Assembly (NCBI GenBank): GCA_001586965.3 | Contig: LUCW03001603.1 | Location: 35,001-68,276 of the forward strand | Direction of reading: 5' to 3' | Source: Sphaeroforma sirkka | Taxonomy: Eukaryota; Opisthokonta; Ichthyosporea; Ichthyophonida | Length of the DNA stretch: 33,276 bases | In this document: in pieces, positions 24,513 through 32,485 of the stretch | Numbering within the stretch: the first letter of the stretch is position 1 | Layout of the letters: each line of letters begins with the position of its first letter | Notes under the pieces: generated by a model | What the model saw: only the letters and a program-made list of their open reading frames with translations | The model's database searches: none | Told to the model about the DNA's origin: nothing | Translations under genes and position numbers: made by a program

Positions 24513-24964
24513 CACGGGACGTACCTCTAGCTGTTCTTTGTTGAATAATTTTCACTAGAAGTACTAAGTGTCCATGACCACATGCCTAATTTGTAGATAG
24601 ACATAAGAATCTAAGTCAAGTTAATATATTGGCTAATATAAATAAAGTTCCATCTGAAAAAAAGTTAAAAAAAGAAAAAGACTTATTGGATTTTGGTGAT
24701 TGGCGGGAGGACCAAAGCCTGTAGGTAGTAGTTGATTACAAAATTTAGTTTATAATAACCTACATCTACTATCGTCTCAAATAGGTCCAAGTAAATGAGT
24801 CATACCAAATACTCAGGCTATTGGAGCCATCATAGTGAATTTAGAACACTTTGGAAATATTGGAAAAAGAATCTGTATTAAATTATTTTAAATACAAATA
24901 ATAACCAATATGTTATCTCATTTGATCTTGATATTTTAGACTGACAGGAGGCCGTATTTCTACA

Positions 24965-25400
24965 CATCGCATACAAGAACCGTGATCCAGACGGCAAACT
25001 CGACGACAAAGCACTGGATGACATTCTTCTTGCGCAACCCTTGGACACAACACCGGACTCGTATCGTATATCTACTCACCACTGACCAAGCGTATAATAC
25101 AAAGCCGAGACATCTATATATTCGAAGATGAATTCTTTGTCTGGGAAGACAACAAATGTACAACCGCTATCGCACCACCTGACACTACGAACAGTAGTAC
25201 ATCCTTCAAATCGAGAATGGCGATTTCCAAACAGACACAAGGACAATATCGACAATGGAAGATATGCTTAGCCAACAAAAAACACAAGTCAAGCAACCCA
25301 GAACAACTACAGATAACTTCATCGTCAACACAACAACCTGCTGAGAGCGAAGTACATACCGTCGAGTCGGAGGCTTCTGCAGCGACTACCAAAACATAAC
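24965..25400 (+). pseudogene. Copia integrase C-terminal region
   Basis: Directly at the gag-element junction the plus strand resumes Copia sequence: HIAYKNRDPDGKLDDKALDD, LLAQPLDTTPDSYRI, then in other frames IIQSRDIYIFEDEFF and a Gln/Ser/Lys-rich linker (25217-25399). The order continues the integrase interrupted near 21690-21745. At least two frameshifts. Confidence 0.7.
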
Positions 25401-25429
25401 ATGATCTCGAAGCAACCATAGCTAGAAGA

Positions 25430-26460
25430 ATGGCAGAAGGTCGCCAAGTCTCTCGAGAACTGCGGGACCTCGCGATAGATGAGAATAATGCCGACTGGTA
25501 TCACGATAACCGCCGTAAGAGGCAAACTCCTATCAATACGCTCACTGTCAATTCAGCAACTGCAGCAATGGAACCGAAAACATACAACGGTATATGTGAT
25601 ATGCCAAACGCAGCCGATTGGGAGAAATCAGCACGTTCGGAGACTGGAGAGCTTGGTGATACAGCGCAAGGCATTCACTCTGGTTGACAACAAACCACGA
25701 GAGAAATCATTCTTCCCCCCTCGATGGGTCTTCAAGGCAAAAACGAATGAATCAGGACAAGTCACACGACTCAAATCACGTCTGAACGTAGCAGCATTCA
25801 ATGCAAAACAGGGAGTTGATTACGATGAAAGCTATGCCCCAGTAGTAGCCAAGGAAACACTCAGAATCTGTCTTGCTCTGATGGCACACTATGACATGGA
25901 CGCCTACCTCACCCAAGAACTGGACACCCCTAGCTACATGCGAGTGCCGCAAGGATACGATCTCATCGAACATCTATTGGACACGTCTCAAGGAAAACTA
26001 TACGAAAGGCACAAACAAGGAGACACAAAGGTTGTATGTCGAGTTGACCGTTGCGTATACGGTCTACCACCTATCGGACACTACTGGTTTAAAGCTATCT
26101 ATCGATTTGCTATACAGTACCTTTATAAACAAGCACAATCGGATGGAGCACTGTTCATCAAACAAACTCACAGTGGACCTTGTTTCATTATTGTGCACGT
26201 AGATGACAAAATTGCAGCATGCCAGAGTAAGATCGACGGACAGGAACTAGTTGACGCAATGAAAGACAGAATGAAACACTGTTGATATGGGCCTACCGTT
26301 ATGGTTTCTCAAAGTGCCAAGTGGAAATACATCCTGGAAGAATATGTCTCCATCAACGACAATACCTAAAAGAAATATTGCAGGGATGGAGGTTAATAGA
26401 CTGTAAACCAGCATGGGTGCCAGTTCTAGAATCGGACTGTGAAGTAGCAGACAAACATGC
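25430..26460 (+). pseudogene. Copia reverse transcriptase
   Basis: The pre-RT linker (MPNAADWEKSARSE, 25600-25640) changes frame into the RT domain: FPPRWVFKAKTNESGQVTRL, then AAFNAKQGVDYDESYAPVV, LRICLALMAHYDMD, SYMRVPQGYDLIE, and the catalytic FIIVHVDDKIAA at about 26185-26220 (HVDD for YVDD). The frame from 25479 runs to TGA at 26283-26285 and is the best-kept part of the element. Beyond that several stops occur before RNase H. This enzyme would copy Copia RNA inside virus-like particles; as read it is truncated. Confidence 0.8.
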
Positions 26461-26790
26461 ATATCTCCCGAAAAAGGCGACAAGCTGAGACGTCCCAACA
26501 ATCACAATACAACAAGCTAGTGGGTCAGCTACGATACCTTGTAGATCAAACACGAGTGGATATATGCTTTGCAGTTTCGATTCTAAGTCGCTATCTGATA
26601 GCACCTCAGTACCACCACTTCAGAGGTGCCAAGAGCTGTTTGAAGTCTTTCGCTGGTACTCAGGACTTCAGACTCGAATATACGAACAAAGAACCATGCA
26701 TCCTCTATCTGAGTGCAGACCGTAACTTTGGTAGCGATGCCACAACAAGGCGATCCACCACCGGGCGAGTTGTAATAGCCGGGCCTCCAC
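26457..26790 (+). pseudogene. Copia RNase H, first part
   Basis: QYNKLVGQLRYLVDQTRVDI, VSILSRYLIAPQYHHFRGAK and LYLSADRNFGSDATTRRSTTG match the end of Copia RT and the start of RNase H, the last being the family's GYSDADWAGD...RRSTSG block. The frame ends in GRVVIAG, where the insertion at about 26775 begins. Confidence 0.75.
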
Positions 26791-27080
26791 ATTATACTCT
26801 TATGTTGATAAACGTACTCTTAAGCAGTACGTAAATTATAAACGTACTATTAAAAGCATGTGTATTAAATGGGTTTTAACGGTTATCTTTACAAGTACCT
26901 TTTCCATTTTACAAATCAGATATTTTGGCCCCGACCCATTAAAGGGACTTTGAAAAAGGCCAAAGAGTATATTTGGAGTAGGTCTATTAAGAGACCTAAA
27001 AAAACACTCCAAAATATACATCTGAATACTTCGGTAGCGAGATGGCTCAACCGAACATAGGTTTCTAGGGACCCTTAATG
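26775..27080 (+). mobile_element. Gag-only element, 3'-region fragment (opposite orientation to copy 3)
   Basis: It matches, at an estimated three-quarters identity, the reverse complement of 21685-21960: the GCCTCCACATTA block, the ACGTACT hairpin, the 42-base hairpin, then CTTCGGTAGCGAGATGGCTC and CGAACATAGGTTTCTA at its end. It interrupts the Copia RNase H gene. Confidence 0.65.
26972..27013 (+). other. 3' hairpin of gag element, copy B
   Basis: TTTGG pairs with CCAAA (extended by AG/CT), and TAGGTCT pairs with AGACCTA around ATTAAG. Length and spacing equal those of copy A. The fourth inner pair is G-C here and T-A there. Confidence 0.65.
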
Positions 27081-27530
27081 GTTACCTAGTTTGACCTCCG
27101 CTCAGTCAACCAGATGTGCCAGTCTGATGATGCCAAGTCGGTAATTCTTGATAAGTGGTCAGTTATTGGTTAAGACAATAACTAAGGACATCAAGAGTAT
27201 TTTTTTTCTTTTTTACTTTTTTCTCTAAAAGATAGGATTTTACTAGTTTTAGTAATTCATGCGACGAAACAAGTAATACTAGTTTCGACGATAACGATAT
27301 CGAAAACATAAATAAAATCCCTTCGGTGAAATCAGTACTGGGAGGATGTTATATAGGTAATGTCTCAGCCTTACAATCCCCCAGAGTATTGCTGATTTCT
27401 ATGAGGCATACCTAACTTTATTACCAGACTAAAATTCGAATACTTAAAAAACTTATTAAAAGACTTTAAGATTTTATTACGTTTAGTAGCTCTAAGATGT
27501 TTATACCGCCTTAAAAGACCGATATTTACA
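27081..27530. other. Unassigned AT-rich insert in Copia RNase H
   Basis: No open frame or repeat relation is seen. It includes a T/C-rich tract near 27200-27230. It ends where RNase H resumes. It may be more of the inserted element, but I see no partner elsewhere in the window. Confidence 0.5.
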
Positions 27531-27532
27531 GA

Positions 27533-27832
27533 GTGGGCATTATAGCAGGTGCACCATTCATGTGGGGAACAAACTTACAACGATTAGTAACAACATCTAC
27601 AGCAGAGGCAGAATACGTAGCACAATCTGATACAGCCAAAGACGCGGTATGGGCTAGAAATCTTTTCACAGAATTCGGCATTCCGCTCGTAGAACCCACC
27701 ACCATAGAACAGGACAACAAGTCAGCAATACTGATGGCAAATGGTATCGCAAAATCCCGCCGTACAAAACATGTCGATTTACGATATCATCACATCAGGG
27801 AACTCACATCAAACAACACCATCAAGCTATAA
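27533..27832 (+). pseudogene. Copia RNase H, second part
   Basis: The frame carries GAPFMWGTNLQRLVTTSTAE, AEYVAQSDTAKDAVWARNLF, EQDNKSAILMANG and RTKHVDLRYHHIRE, the classic Copia RNase H C-terminus, to a TAA stop at 27830-27832. It starts with a second version of the RVxIIAG block that also ends the first part, so about 20 bases are represented twice around the insert. Confidence 0.8.
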
Positions 27833-27834
27833 TA

Positions 27835-28760
27835 TATACTATCAGAACAGCTACTCAGTGATTTCTTCACGAATCTATTGTTCTCAGATGTTAAAATATC
27901 TTAAAGTGTTTTAAGTTTTAAGTGAACAGTTATGATTTATTTGATTCAAGTCCCTGCTTTTATATGCTTTGGACTCGTAAAACACCTCTTAAGGTGAAAA
28001 AGGTTCTCACTTATTCTACGATCCAATCCAAAGGCAGCGTCACCACGTATTCAACGATTGTGGCTTCCATTGTAATCTTTGGCCTTATGCTCTTAGATTG
28101 TACTTCTCCGATAGTTAGGGATGCCTTTATGCCCATCAGAGATATTCTATATTGATGATTCCATACTCCCGGCATTTCGGTTCCGAGATAGGGTTTTATA
28201 TTTCTGTGTCCCTCTCTGAGTTTAGATTCTCTCCTTGGTTGATGCTGGGATAAACCTTGTTGAGTCTCCGCTGTTGGCCGTAGTTTTATGCTTGGTAAAC
28301 AATCCTGGTTTACTGCGATCAATAGAAGCCACTTCGCCGAGAGAGGTTTACCGAAAAAACAAAAATCGAGTTTTGTTTTTTTTTTACCACTGGATCCTGA
28401 ATTTTTGTCCTCAATGGGTAGAATTTATCACTACACGAATATCGTTGTTCAATTCAATTAAAAATTTAACTCTTTTTTAAAAGCAGCCATACTAAGGATA
28501 GTAGCCAGACCGCAGCATAAGAGCCGCACATTCCAAGACCCAAGAGAAAATCTTAGCCTCATAGTCTCCTAGTCTCAGCCTCTCAGGCCACATCACAAAG
28601 TCAACCCAATATGCCACAACGCAGAAAAGAGCTGTCCCCCAGCATACACGCCACAGTCCACACCGATTCAGTAAGCAAAATGTATTTTCAAGAAAATCTC
28701 GAGTATTTTTTACCTGCGAAAATGTGATGCCTGTCCCCGTACAGAAGATTATTAAGTATA
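27835..28760. other. Copia 3' non-coding region or further debris
   Basis: Short unassigned frames occur on both strands (27922-28155 +, 28011-28322 -, 28492-28764 -). An A/T palindrome (AAAACAAAA / TTTTGTTTT) lies at about 28355-28380 and leads into a T-run. No polypurine tract is evident just before the 3' LTR, whose left part is missing. Confidence 0.5.
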
Positions 28761-29069
28761 TCAATCGATTCCCGAGAGTGGATTTAGCCTGTCAACCGCA
28801 ACATTCTAATAATAGCTGCGGTTCTATGTGAGTCACAACCAATGCGGAAGGTATCATGTGATCAGTGTGAGATTTAGTTGCAGAGAAGTTGAAATAGAAA
28901 AGCGTCGAAGTGTTAAAGTGTTTCGCATAAGGTTTCTCATACTGACCATATGAGTTTTACCCTGGCCAGACCAAGCGGCTGAACACTAGCACAAACACCT
29001 TAGGTATAAAACCAAAGGTGAGGTCAGAAATAAATATATACATTTGCGCTTCATTCAAAGTCTACTACA
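28761..29069 (+). repeat. Copia 3' LTR, 5'-truncated
   Basis: It aligns with 19232-19505 and ends at the same TCTACTACA. The first about 160 bases of the 5' LTR have no match here. It carries an extra 35-base segment (CCAAGCGGCTGAACACTAGC and following, near 28977-29011) absent from the 5' LTR. Confidence 0.8.
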
Positions 29070-29390
29070 TTTGTAGTAAGTATACGCGAGATAACTGTAT
29101 CTCAACGTTCTCCCTCCTCAGGGGGGGACGTTGTTCATTTATTAGTAATTATAAACAGTAATCCTAAAATGACTGACTCTTAAATGAGTCATTAGTCATG
29201 TGCTGTAAAACCAGCAAAACCCTAAAACCCAGTTTATCAGATTATTCTGATAAACTGTAAAACTTGTAATAAACCTAAAATAATCAAATAAATATAAGTA
29301 CTTGTATTCTGACCACAACCCCCCCAAACTGAAGCACTGAACAAAGCAGTGTGCCAGTTTCAGAGATGATAAGAATAGCATAGTACCTTA
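29070..29390. other. Hairpin-rich spacer, possible second LTR edge
   Basis: Three inverted repeats lie in 150 bases: AACGTTCTCCCTCC with a G-run plus ACGTT (29104-29132), TGACT/GACTC with GAGTC/AGTCA (29170-29198), and a perfect 12-base stem CAGTTTATCAGA/TCTGATAAACTG with loop TTAT (29230-29257). The G-run AGGGGGGGA followed by TGTTC resembles a polypurine tract next to an LTR start. No gene. Confidence 0.5.
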
Positions 29391-29553
29391 TGTGCTGGCA
29401 TTATCCTCGAGAGCTAGAGCATTGTGCTGGCATTTATCCTCGAGAGCTAGAGCATTGTGCTGGCATTTATCCTCGAGAGCTAGAGCATTGTGCTGGCATT
29501 TATCCTCAGAGAGCTAGAGCATTGTGCTGGCATTTTACCTCAGAGAGCTAGAG
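29391..29553. repeat. Tandem array, 33-base unit, five copies
   Basis: The unit starts TGTGCTGGCATTTATCCTCG and ends GAGAGCTAGAGCAT. Copies are 32, 33, 33, 34 and 31 (last partial) bases long and almost identical, so the array is recent. Confidence 0.95.
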
Positions 29554-29757
29554 GACCCGATGTGTACGTCTCGAGCGACCCGTCGTGTTTGAATTCTTGA
29601 AGCTACTGTTCATCTGTGTCAGCATATAGGAGTTTGGCAAGTACAATATAGGACTGTATTTGTGTCGGAGAAAAACTGCCAGTGGCAGAAACCGTGCAAA
29701 CCATTAACCCGCTGTTTCAAAACAATGCCCAAGGAGTTGTTTGATTGATTTCGCTGT

Positions 29758-30093
29758 GGTATACTCCGAAGCAAGAGTGGCTCATTTAACCTCGCGAGCT
29801 TGAGCCGCTGACGATTTTCCCTCGCGAGCTCGAGTGCTAACCGTTTATTCTCACGAGCTCGAGTGGCTGGTTTATACTCGGGAGCTAGAGTCGCTGCTTT
29901 TATACTCAAGAGCTCGAGTGGCTGGTTTATACTCGGGAGCTAGAGTCGCTGCTTTTTATACTCAAAGAGCTCGAGTGGCTGGTTTATACTCGGGAGCTAG
30001 AGTCGCTGCTTTTTTATACTCAAGAGCTCGAGTGGCTGGTTTATACTCGGGAGCTAGAGTTGCTGGTTTATGCTCCAGAGCTTGAGCTCGATA
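29758..30093. repeat. Tandem array, about 28-base unit in 56-base higher-order repeats
   Basis: About twelve units have the form TTTATACTCRRGAGCTMGAG then TSGCTG. From about 29840 they alternate in a regular 56-base pair: CTCGAGTGGCTGG type and CTAGAGTCGCTGC type, differing in T-run length. The core TTTATxCTCgxGAGCTxGAG is shared with the 29391-29553 array. The open frame across it (29834-30085) is a by-product. Confidence 0.9.
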
Positions 30094-30125
30094 TCCGAGA
30101 ACAAAGTTATATTGAAGATAAAGTA

Positions 30126-30475
30126 TTAGAACTGTGCACGTTGGCGCTTACGTGTCCGTGTCTGCGAAGCTTTGTGGTAGGCCGCGATATCGTTGGCATC
30201 ATCAAAAGCTTCTGCTGTTTCCCACGTTGGTTCGCCTTCTCGCCATCTCACCAGGTATTCTAATTTCCCCGTCTCATCATTCGTACGATGTGTGATAATA
30301 TGGCGAAACTCAACCCCTCCTTCGGTCCATAAGTCTTCGTTAATTGGTGGGTCTGTGCGTCTATGCACTAAACGGAGGAGTTCCACCCGTACCGGTTTGG
30401 TCTTGAATTCTGGTGGGGCGGAACCATCCTTGTTCGCTAACTCGTAGCGTTGGCCGTGTCTAGCTTTTGACTACA
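30126..30475 (-). pseudogene. Gypsy integrase C-terminus and chromodomain
   Basis: After the GPY/F module the frame shifts at KARHGQRYEL and reads into VRVELLRLVHRRTDPPINED, then a chromodomain: FRHIITHRTNDETGKLEYLV, RWREGEPTWETAEAF, DDANDIAAYH. The Y(L)VRW...EPTWE core and the final helix fit; chromodomains of this type guide integration to heterochromatin marks. It ends in a basic tail (RTRKRQR). Confidence 0.8.
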
Positions 30476-31629
30476 TATGGTCCAAACAATGGCCGCATAG
30501 CCTTCGTTGTTCGGTCTTCTGATCGTACCATGACCACATCTCCTACGTCGAAATGTACCAAGTCGTGAGCATGCAGGCGGTCAAATGTCGTCGTAAGCTT
30601 GCCTGTATACTTCTTGGTAATGTGGTGGAGGGTCGGCAATATAGTGTCCTGTAACTGGTCTAATCGTTGTGCCCAGGTGTCATTTGTCATCGGCTGAGAA
30701 TCCGGTAACTCGTCCGTGAAATCGGCGAACGGAACATGGCGGCGGCCAAAGTACACGCTAAACGGTGCACTCTTATGGCGACGGGATATCCCGAAGGTTC
30801 TGGTATAGCATCGTAAACGGAAGGCGTTCGTCCCATCGAAGGGGAACTGCCTCACAGCATTGTCGAATAGAACGTGTAATCTCCTTGTGACGTCGTTCTG
30901 CCGCGCCCAGCACTTGGGGTCGATATGGGTGGAGACACCTTATGTAGCATCCCCACTTCCTGGACCAGAAGCTCCACTAACTTGTTGGTGAACTCCTTCC
31001 CCATGTCTGTTTGGATCTTACGGGGAAACCATGTTCGCCAAAAAAATCTCTATGAGTGTCTGTGTCGTGGTTTCCTTTGTCTTGTCCGGTGTGGCTCGAA
31101 GGATAGAATAGCCTGTGGCGATGTCCAAGACGTGAAGAATATAATTGTTCTTGCGTCTGGACTCCAGTGGCATCGGGATGTAGTCCACTTGAATATGGTC
31201 CCACGGGTAGCGTGCATCGATGCTAATCATCGGGTGGAAACCTTTACGAAGTGTGTCCTGTCCCAAACATGTGCCACATTGCCGCTTAACTTCTGTGGCT
31301 AACTCAAGTGCCCCTGGCCAAATGTGACCGTTCTGACGAAGTTGTTGGACTGTGTCCGCCGCCCCATGATGTCCTTGTTCGTGTTGCGCTTGCGTGAGTT
31401 GCGTACGACGCTGTTTCTCCGCCGGACTCGCTTGTGCAAACGCCGGTTGACCCTCTGCATCTGCCAGTGCCACTGAGATTTCTCGCGCTGTGTCTAAGCA
31501 CATGACATATTTTGTATGCTTTGGTTCTGCAAAACCAAGTCGCTGTGAAAACAGCGGGTCCAGTTGAATCCATTGGGAGGACCCACCCGTGCTACTACGG
31601 TATGATGACCCCATGGTGTCTTCCCACAT
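30460..31629 (-). pseudogene. Gypsy integrase: zinc finger, core, GPY/F
   Basis: The HHCC finger reads HEQGHHGAADTVQQLR ... CGTCLGQD. The core has WDHIQVDYIPMPLES (first Asp) and, after a frameshift near 31018, IQTDMGKEFTNKL (second Asp). The third catalytic residue falls in the broken part near 30860-30930. The later frame (30855-30460) has GRRHVPFADF, FDVGDVVMVRS and RPLFGPYVV, the GPY/F module, then TAG. Confidence 0.8.
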
Positions 31630-32000
31630 GCGTACTTAGCGTACTTGAGGAACGTGTGTGGTGTCCGTGGTACCAGCACCGGTTCTGTCTGCAATAACTG
31701 CTTGAACAGGTCGAACCATGGTGCTCTTGGTACCCATGGTAGACATACTGTGGCCCGTGCGCCGTCGGCTCGTATCTTGCGTAACATCCTGTGTATCTGT
31801 TCCCAAGGCGGGTTCATCCATCCATCGACTATCGACCAGTCGTGGGCAAACGCTCCTTCCCCATCATCCTTCGTCCAGAACCGAGGAAGCTGAGCGTTGG
31901 TTGGGTCCGCAAATACATCTATGTCATTCGGTCCAAAGTGTTGTTGCGCTTGTTCAAAGTAACTAGGAATAACTGCCAGCCGTCGGTATACATTATTTCG
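31590..32000 (-). pseudogene. Dam-like DNA methyltransferase-like domain in Gypsy pol
   Basis: Between RNase H and integrase a continuous frame reads VIPSYFEQAQQHFGPNDIDV, FADPTNAQLPRFWTKDDG, then WMNPPWEQIHRMLRKI (NPPW at 31814-31803), ARATVCLPWVPRAPWF and HTFLKYAKYACGKTPWG. NPPW is the catalytic (D/N)PPY-type motif of N6-adenine methyltransferases, and the DxFADPxNxQ start, NPP and P-W-x-x-PW pattern is one I associate with Dam-like domains carried by some DIRS and Ty3 elements. A full SAM-binding motif (FxGxG) is not visible, so activity is doubtful. It is in a different frame from RNase H and from integrase. Confidence 0.5.
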
Positions 32001-32485
32001 AGTTCGTCCTGCTCCGCTGTCCCTCGTGTACTCTACTTAACATGTCCGGGAGCACATTTGACTCTCCTGGTATATGCGATATGGTAAAGTTGAATGGCGC
32101 GATGATATGATGCCATCTCTGAAGCATCGGATTAAGCTTGAGCTGTGTGTTCATATATACAAGGGCCTTGTGGTCCGTGAAGACCGCAAACCGTTGCCCA
32201 TCCAAGTATTCCCTGAAATGTGTCAGTCCATATACCAATGCCAGTAACTCCTTCATAGGTGTGGCGTAGTTCTGTTGCGCATGGTTCAGAGTCTTACTAA
32301 AGAACATTAAGTAATGTTCTTACCGTTGACCCATTGGAATAGCGCTCCCCTAAACCGTAATCGCTAGCGTCGGTTTCCAAGTTCAGAGGAATGCCGTCGA
32401 CCGGAAAGTGTAACGCTACAGCATTCACCACTGCGTCCTTCATTGCCTGCCACGCCTGTGCATGTCTCTCCCTCCCAACGATCAC
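31993..32485 (-). pseudogene. Gypsy RNase H
   Basis: LNLETDASDYGLGE carries the first catalytic Asp. After a frameshift near 32300 come FFSKTLNHAQQNYATPMKEL (Glu), FAVFTDHKALVYM (Asp), MLQRWHHIIAPFNFTISHIP and GESNVLPDMLSR (final Asp). All four acidic positions are present and only the frame is broken. Confidence 0.85.

Larger units (their letters stand above)
21690..24964 (-). mobile_element. Gag-only retroelement, copy 3 (longest copy)
   Basis: On the minus strand: 5' end TGTAGAAATACGG at 24964, a leader of about 1.09 kb, a gag-like gene (23876 to 21945), and a roughly 250-base 3' region with two hairpins. It has no polymerase, integrase or protease. The 3' region has a diverged partner at about 26775-27075 in the opposite orientation. 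No second copy of the leader lies at the 3' end, so a classical LTR pair is not visible. It sits inside the Copia integrase gene, antisense to it. The exact 3' end is uncertain by some tens of bases because the last part can also be read as copia coding (KPMFGRAISLPKY). Confidence 0.7.
19070..29069 (+). mobile_element. Ty1/Copia LTR retrotransposon, interrupted by gag-element insertions
   Basis: Domain order on this strand is LTR, gag with zinc knuckle, protease-like, integrase, reverse transcriptase, RNase H, LTR, which is Copia order. The integrase gene is interrupted by an antisense gag-only element (about 21690-24964), and the RNase H region by a second fragment and unknown sequence (about 26775-27530). 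The LTRs are partly different (3' copy lacks about 160 bases at its left and has a 35-base segment the 5' one lacks), and the flanks 19065-19069 and 29070-29074 are not a duplication. So the ends may come from different copies. All genes contain stops or frameshifts. Confidence 0.75.

Noticed and set aside
27036..27072. tRNA-derived SINE head in the gag-element 3' end (TGGCTCAACCG looks like an A box)
   Set aside because: There is no B box at the right distance and no tRNA fold.
19065..29074. Target-site duplication around the Copia LTRs
   Set aside because: The five bases left of 19070 (GTACT) and right of 29069 (TTTGT) differ, so no duplication can be claimed.
29391..29553. CRISPR-like array
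   Set aside because: Units are head-to-tail with no unique spacers and the sequence is eukaryotic; it is a plain tandem repeat.
29834..30085. Repetitive protein frame (ELEWLVYTRELES and similar)
   Set aside because: It is the translation of a tandem array whose unit lengths vary by single bases, which is incompatible with selection on a reading frame.
31636..31966. Plus-strand frames opposite the methyltransferase-like domain
   Set aside because: They have no domain pattern and lie antisense to a well-supported pol frame.
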